Below, in pieces: positions 60,145-64,000 of a DNA stretch of 64,000 nt. The stretch covers positions 702,501 through 766,500 of the forward strand of contig NZ_CP060718.1 in NCBI RefSeq assembly GCF_014396785.1, written 5' to 3'. How positions within the stretch are numbered: the stretch's first letter is position 1; each line of letters starts with the position of its first letter. A program made the translations under genes and the position numbers. The DNA is from Sphingomonas lutea (GTDB lineage Bacteria; Pseudomonadota; Alphaproteobacteria; Sphingomonadales; Sphingomonadaceae). The notes beneath the pieces were generated by a model. The model was not told the origin of the DNA and ran no database searches. It was given only the letters and a program-made list of their open reading frames with translations.

Positions 60145-61011
60145 ATGGCTGCGCGACCGATCTGGAGAGGTCAAATCCGATTGGCCTTGGTGTCGATCCC
60201 GGTCGAAATCTATTCGGCGACGAAGAGTGGCGCTCAGATCCAGTTTCACCAGGTCCACGAACCGACGGGCAAGCGGATCAAGTATGAGAAGGTGGTCCCG
60301 GGGCACGGACCCGTCGACCGCGACGAGATTGTCAAAGGTTATGAGGTATCAAAGGGCCATTACGTTCTTCTCGACCCCGAAGAAATCGAGAGCGTGAAGC
60401 TCGAAAGCCGAAAGACGCTCGACCTTGTTCAGTTCGTCGACGACGACGGCATCGACCCGATGTATTTTGAAAAGCCGTATTACGTCGTCCCCGCAGACGA
60501 TCTTGCTGAGGAGGCGTATGTCGTCCTGCGCCAGGCGCTCAAGGATGCCAAGAAGATCGGCATCGGCCAGATGGCGATGCGCGGCCAGGAATATGTCGTG
60601 GCGCTGAAGCCGATGGATCGGGGGCTGGTGCTGGAGACGTTGCGCTACGCCGATGAGGTCAACAAGGCCTCGGGCTTCTTCCGCGACATCGGCGACACCA
60701 AGCCCGATCCCGACCTGCTCGACATGGCGTCGATGCTGATCGAGCGCAAAGCTGGAGAGTTCAATCCTGCGGACTTCCACAATCGTTACGTTGACGCCCT
60801 CAAGGAATTGATCGCCGAAAAGCAGAAGAAGAAGGGCGAAAAAGTCATCCAGGATCCGGACGCCGACGCGGCGCCGCCCAAGGGGTCCAACGTCATCGAT
60901 CTGATGGCCGCGCTGAAAAAGAGCCTCGGCGAGGATAAGAAGAAAGCGCCCGCGAAGAAGGCCGCCTCAAAGAAAGAATCAACCAAGGCTCCGGCCCGCA
61001 AGCGAGCGTAA
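60145..61011 (+). CDS. ku: Ku protein, non-homologous end joining
   Basis: 288 residues from ATG 60145 (AGGAG 7 nt upstream). The Ku core starts RPIWRGQIRLALVSIPVEIY and continues FHQVHEPTGKRIKYEKVVPG, with YYVVPADDLAEEAYVVLRQAL and the C-terminal FHNRYVDALKELIAEKQ. A Lys/Ala-rich tail (KKAPAKKAASKKESTKAP) probably aids DNA threading. Binds double-strand ends and recruits LigD, which follows 3 nt later. Confidence 0.96.
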   Translation: MAARPIWRGQIRLALVSIPVEIYSATKSGAQIQFHQVHEPTGKRIKYEKVVPGHGPVDRDEIVKGYEVSKGHYVLLDPEEIESVKLESRKTLDLVQFVDDDGIDPMYFEKPYYVVPADDLAEEAYVVLRQALKDAKKIGIGQMAMRGQEYVVALKPMDRGLVLETLRYADEVNKASGFFRDIGDTKPDPDLLDMASMLIERKAGEFNPADFHNRYVDALKELIAEKQKKKGEKVIQDPDADAAPPKGSNVIDLMAALKKSLGEDKKKAPAKKAASKKESTKAPARKRA

Positions 61012-61014
61012 CCC

Positions 61015-63501
61015 ATGGCGGGGCGCAAGCCGCTCGACATCGACACGTACAATGCCAAGCGCGACTTCGCGAAAACGAAGGAGCCGCGCGGGCGGAAGCT
61101 TAAGGGTAAGGGCGACAGCTTCGTCGTCCAGAAGCATTACGCGTCGCGGCTGCACTGGGACTTCCGGCTCGAGCTGGACGGCGTGCTCAAGAGCTGGGCA
61201 GTGCCCAAGGGGCCGAGCCTCGACCCGGGCGAAAACCGCCTCGCCATGCGGACCGAGGACCATCCGCTCGACTATGGCACGTTCGAAGGCACCATCCCCA
61301 AGGGCGAATATGGCGGCGGCACGGTGATGCTATGGGATCGGGGCCGTTGGATTCCGGACCCGCGCAAGGACCCGACGAAGACCATCGAGGAAGGCCACCT
61401 CCACTTCACCCTCGAAGGCGAGCGCATGCGCGGGGAATGGGTGATGTTCCGCCTCAAGCCCAAGCCTGGCGAAAAGGCCGAGCCGTGGATGCTCAAAAAG
61501 GTAACCGACGACTTTGCCGACCCCGGCAATGGGAACGCGCTTGTCGATAATTGCGTGACCAGCGTGACCACCGACCGGACGATGGCCGAAATCGCCAGCG
61601 GCGCCGACGTCTGGCGGTCGAATCGTGGCGGTCAAAAGGGCGGGCGGGCGCGAAAGAAGACGGCGAAAGCACCGCCCGCCTTTGAAGCGCCACAGCTAGC
61701 GACCCTGGTCGACGATGTGCCGACTGGCAACGGCTGGCTGCACGAGCTGAAATATGACGGCTATCGGCTGCAGCTGGCGGTGGGGGACGGGATGGCGACC
61801 GCCTGGACTCGCAACGGCCTCGATTGGAGCGACAAGTTCAAGGCGCTGGTCAAGGCGGCGGCGCGTCTGCCTGCCGGCTGCTTGATTGATGGCGAAGCGG
61901 TCGCGCTCGACGATGACGGCCGGCCGAGCTTTCAGCTGCTGCAGTCGACGCTGAAGGAGCAGCGCGGCGCCAACCTCGCCTTCTACGCCTTCGACCTTCT
62001 GGTCGATCGCGGCGAGGACATCCGCAAGCTGCCCAACCTCGAGCGCAAGGCGCGTCTCGCGGCGTTGCTTGAGGCCGTGCCGCCGCCGATCCTTTACGGC
62101 GACCACGTTGTCGGCCGCGGTGCCGACCTGTTCCGCGAGGTGTGCAAGCAGGGCGGCGAAGGCATCATCTCCAAGAAAGCCGATGCGGCCTATAAGGGTA
62201 TCCGGTCGCGCAACTGGCTGAAGATCAAATGCATCCAACGGCAGGAGTTTGTCATCGTCGGCTGGTCCGACAGCGACAAGCGCCGCGGCTTCCGCTCATT
62301 GCTGCTCGGCGTACGTGACGGGCGCAAGCTGCGCTACGCGGGCAAGGTCGGGACGGGTTTCAACGCCGCGCTGATCGAAGAGCTGATGGGACTGATGACC
62401 AAGCTGGAGGTCGACAAGGCCCCGGTCGAGGTGCCGCGCGCCGACCGCAAGGGCACGCACTGGATCAAGCCCAAGTTGGTGGCTGAGGTCGCATTCACCG
62501 AAATGACCGACGATGGCGTTTTGCGGCACCCGAGTTTCATTGCCCTGCGTTCGGACAAGCCGGCAGAGGATGTCGTGCGCGAAAAGCCCAAGAAGCTGAA
62601 GAAAGCGGAGAAGAAGGGCGAGCGGCCAACGGCTGCCAGCTTCGGCATCGAGATCAGCAGTCCCGATCGCGTCATCTATCCCGAACTCAAGCTGACCAAG
62701 CTCGACCTTGCCGATTATTATGCGGCGGTCGATCCGTTGTTCATGATCGACGGTGGCAATCGCCCGATGACCCTGGTCCGCTGTCCGGGCGGGCGTACCG
62801 GCGAATGTTTCTTCCAAAAGCACGACAAGGGCATGTTCGGCGAACATGTGAAGCAGGTTCCGATCAAGGAGAAAGACGGGTCGACGGAGGATTATCTCTA
62901 CTTGGATGACATCCGCGGCGCGCTCGCCTGTGTGCAGATGGGGACAATCGAATTCCACGGCTGGGGCAGCAGGATTGACAAGGTCGAACATCCCGACCGG
63001 CTGGTGTTCGACCTCGACCCCGATGTCGGGCTCGATTTTGCCAAGGTGAAGGGCGCCGCCGTACGACTTCGCGCGATCCTGCAGGACTTGGGCCTGCACA
63101 GCTTTCCATTGCTGTCGGGCGGCAAAGGCATTCACGTCGTCGTTCCACTCGATGCGTCGCGCGACTGGCCGACGGTCAAGAGCTTCGCCGATCGCTTCAG
63201 CCGAGCGATCGCCGAGGCGGAGCCGGAGACCTTCACCGCCAACATCCGCAAGGTCGAGCGCAAGGGCCGCATCTTCATCGACTGGCTGCGCAACCAGCGC
63301 GGCGCGACGGCGGTCATGCCGTACTCCGCCCGCGCGCGGGAAGGCGCGCCCGTCGCCGCGCCGGTGGCGTGGAGCGAACTCGACGATTTCGGCAGCGGCG
63401 CGCACTTCAGCATCCGGGATGCGGATCTGCTGCTGGAACGCGCAGCGTCGAAGGCCCTTGCCGGATGGGGCCAGGCGAAGCAGGCGCTGCCCGACGCTTG
63501 A
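61015..63501 (+). CDS. ligD: DNA ligase D (phosphoesterase-ligase-polymerase)
   Basis: 828 residues in the order phosphoesterase (about 1-190; FVVQKHYASRLHWDFRLEL, EGTIPKGEYGGGTV), ATP ligase (about 215-520; adenylated Lys in ELKYDGYRLQL near 246, LIDGEAVALDDDGRPSF, WLKIKCIQRQEFVI) and primase/polymerase (about 545-810; YAAVDPLFM, DRLVFDLDPDVGLDF with catalytic Asp residues, LSGGKGIHVVVPLD). This is the complete three-module form as in Pseudomonas. Ends joined by Ku are processed, filled and sealed. Operon with ku. Confidence 0.97.
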   Translation: MAGRKPLDIDTYNAKRDFAKTKEPRGRKLKGKGDSFVVQKHYASRLHWDFRLELDGVLKSWAVPKGPSLDPGENRLAMRTEDHPLDYGTFEGTIPKGEYGGGTVMLWDRGRWIPDPRKDPTKTIEEGHLHFTLEGERMRGEWVMFRLKPKPGEKAEPWMLKKVTDDFADPGNGNALVDNCVTSVTTDRTMAEIASGADVWRSNRGGQKGGRARKKTAKAPPAFEAPQLATLVDDVPTGNGWLHELKYDGYRLQLAVGDGMATAWTRNGLDWSDKFKALVKAAARLPAGCLIDGEAVALDDDGRPSFQLLQSTLKEQRGANLAFYAFDLLVDRGEDIRKLPNLERKARLAALLEAVPPPILYGDHVVGRGADLFREVCKQGGEGIISKKADAAYKGIRSRNWLKIKCIQRQEFVIVGWSDSDKRRGFRSLLLGVRDGRKLRYAGKVGTGFNAALIEELMGLMTKLEVDKAPVEVPRADRKGTHWIKPKLVAEVAFTEMTDDGVLRHPSFIALRSDKPAEDVVREKPKKLKKAEKKGERPTAASFGIEISSPDRVIYPELKLTKLDLADYYAAVDPLFMIDGGNRPMTLVRCPGGRTGECFFQKHDKGMFGEHVKQVPIKEKDGSTEDYLYLDDIRGALACVQMGTIEFHGWGSRIDKVEHPDRLVFDLDPDVGLDFAKVKGAAVRLRAILQDLGLHSFPLLSGGKGIHVVVPLDASRDWPTVKSFADRFSRAIAEAEPETFTANIRKVERKGRIFIDWLRNQRGATAVMPYSARAREGAPVAAPVAWSELDDFGSGAHFSIRDADLLLERAASKALAGWGQAKQALPDA

Positions 63502-63507
63502 TCTTGC

Positions 63508-64000
63508 TCAGTCGATTGGGAAACGGATCACTGCGGTCAGCCCATCGGGCCGCCAGTCTCGTTCGATCGAGCCGTTCAAGTCCGCCTCGACTGCCATCGC
63601 GATCATCCGCTGGCCAAAGCCGGTCGATGTCGTCGCGCGCGGGCATGGCGGTCCGGTCTCGACCCACACAAGCTCGACTTCTTCGCCCTTGCGGTCCCAG
63701 TCGAGGTCAATCCTTCCTCGGTCGGTGCAAAGGGCACCATATTTGACCGCGTTGGTGTAGAGCTCGTGAAGGATCATCGACAGCCCAAGGACGCGGGCCG
63801 GCGGAAGCAGGATCTCGGGCCCGCCGAAGCGCGCCCGCCCCATGGCCACGTCGGCGCTGAGCACCTGTTCTGCGAGCGAGGTGAGCGCGACCTCGTCCCA
63901 TGCCTTGTTCGCAAGCAATGCATGGGATCGGGCAAGCGCCTCCAGCCGCCCGTTGAAGGTCTTGATGAAGGCATCGACATCCGGTGATGCGCGCGCCGTC
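63508..64000 (-). CDS. HWE-type sensor histidine kinase (C-terminal part, runs off right edge)
   Basis: The frame is open to the window end. Reading leftward: DVDAFIKTFNGRLEALARSH (the conserved dimerisation/phosphorylation box of HWE kinases follows its usual form), then LHELYTNAVKYGAL (N box), LVWVETGPPCPRATTSTGFG (G box) and the end LTAVIRFPID. These mark the HWE/HisKA_2 group, often light or stress sensors linked to the EcfG cascade. The sensor domains lie outside the window. Confidence 0.85.
   Translation of the reverse strand, partial: TARASPDVDAFIKTFNGRLEALARSHALLANKAWDEVALTSLAEQVLSADVAMGRARFGGPEILLPPARVLGLSMILHELYTNAVKYGALCTDRGRIDLDWDRKGEEVELVWVETGPPCPRATTSTGFGQRMIAMAVEADLNGSIERDWRPDGLTAVIRFPID

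Overview
The window reads as a chromosomal piece of a high-GC alphaproteobacterium of the sphingomonad group (Sphingomonas or a close relative). The evidence is the dense GC-rich coding, frequent GTG/TTG starts, the gene order ptsP - rodZ-like - cpoB - tilS - ftsH, the dciA - dsbA-like - smc group beside mutY, many families typical of sphingomonads (TIGR02300, DUF1206, DUF3667, DUF885, PEP phosphotransferase with GAF) and alphaproteobacterial regulatory motifs (GTTC-N7-GTTC SOS boxes, a GGAAC-N16-CGTT EcfG promoter). No prophage, IS element, CRISPR array or rRNA operon was seen.

Layout. 1-4.7 kb is a signalling block: a HAMP-repeat sensor protein running off the left edge, divergent from a two-domain KaiC-like ATPase and a hybrid histidine kinase. 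4.7-13.6 kb is mixed housekeeping: tRNA-Ala, TIGR02300, cmk, CAP protein, GGDEF-EAL protein, tRNA-Leu, XRE/DUF2975 pair, retropepsin-PDZ protein, NDUFA9-like, uppP, GST. 13.6-23.4 kb carries ubiG, aspartokinase, nitronate monooxygenase, a barrel-like protein, a LuxR regulator, ptsP, a RodZ-like protein and CpoB. 23.4-34.7 kb carries tilS, ftsH, nadD-rsfS, a beta-lactamase-fold hydrolase, rlmH, an EnvC-like gene, ctpA, dsbB and coq7. 34.7-44.8 kb carries a DUF885 peptidase, DUF1206, a putative SOS-controlled DNA-repair operon (radical SAM - hemerythrin - UdgX), a Fur-type TonB receptor, a P450 and a DJ-1/PfpI protein. 44.8-55.9 kb carries smc, a DsbA-like thioredoxin, dciA, mutY, cytochrome c, a LOG-family protein, creD, pirin and a DUF-type membrane protein. 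55.9-64 kb holds an AT-richer patch with an odd tRNA-like element, then alkA, rlmB, small regulators, tRNA-Tyr/tRNA-Gly, the Ku-LigD end-joining pair and a truncated HWE-type kinase.

Most interesting: (i) a 30-codon membrane-protein gene, invisible to normal ORF cut-offs, directly behind a perfect alphaproteobacterial LexA box, similar in size and topology to the Caulobacter SOS division inhibitor SidA; (ii) a second perfect LexA box directly in front of the radical SAM - hemerythrin - UdgX operon; (iii) GGAAC-type general-stress promoters before DUF1206 and, less perfectly, before ku-ligD; (iv) a 114-nt tRNA-like element with an expanded anticodon region.

Caution on quality: four genes (EnvC-like, smc, creD, pirin) are each split by exactly one missing base, three of them in G4/C4 runs that would read correctly as G5/C5. 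Because smc is normally indispensable, these look more like assembly/sequencing indels than biology.
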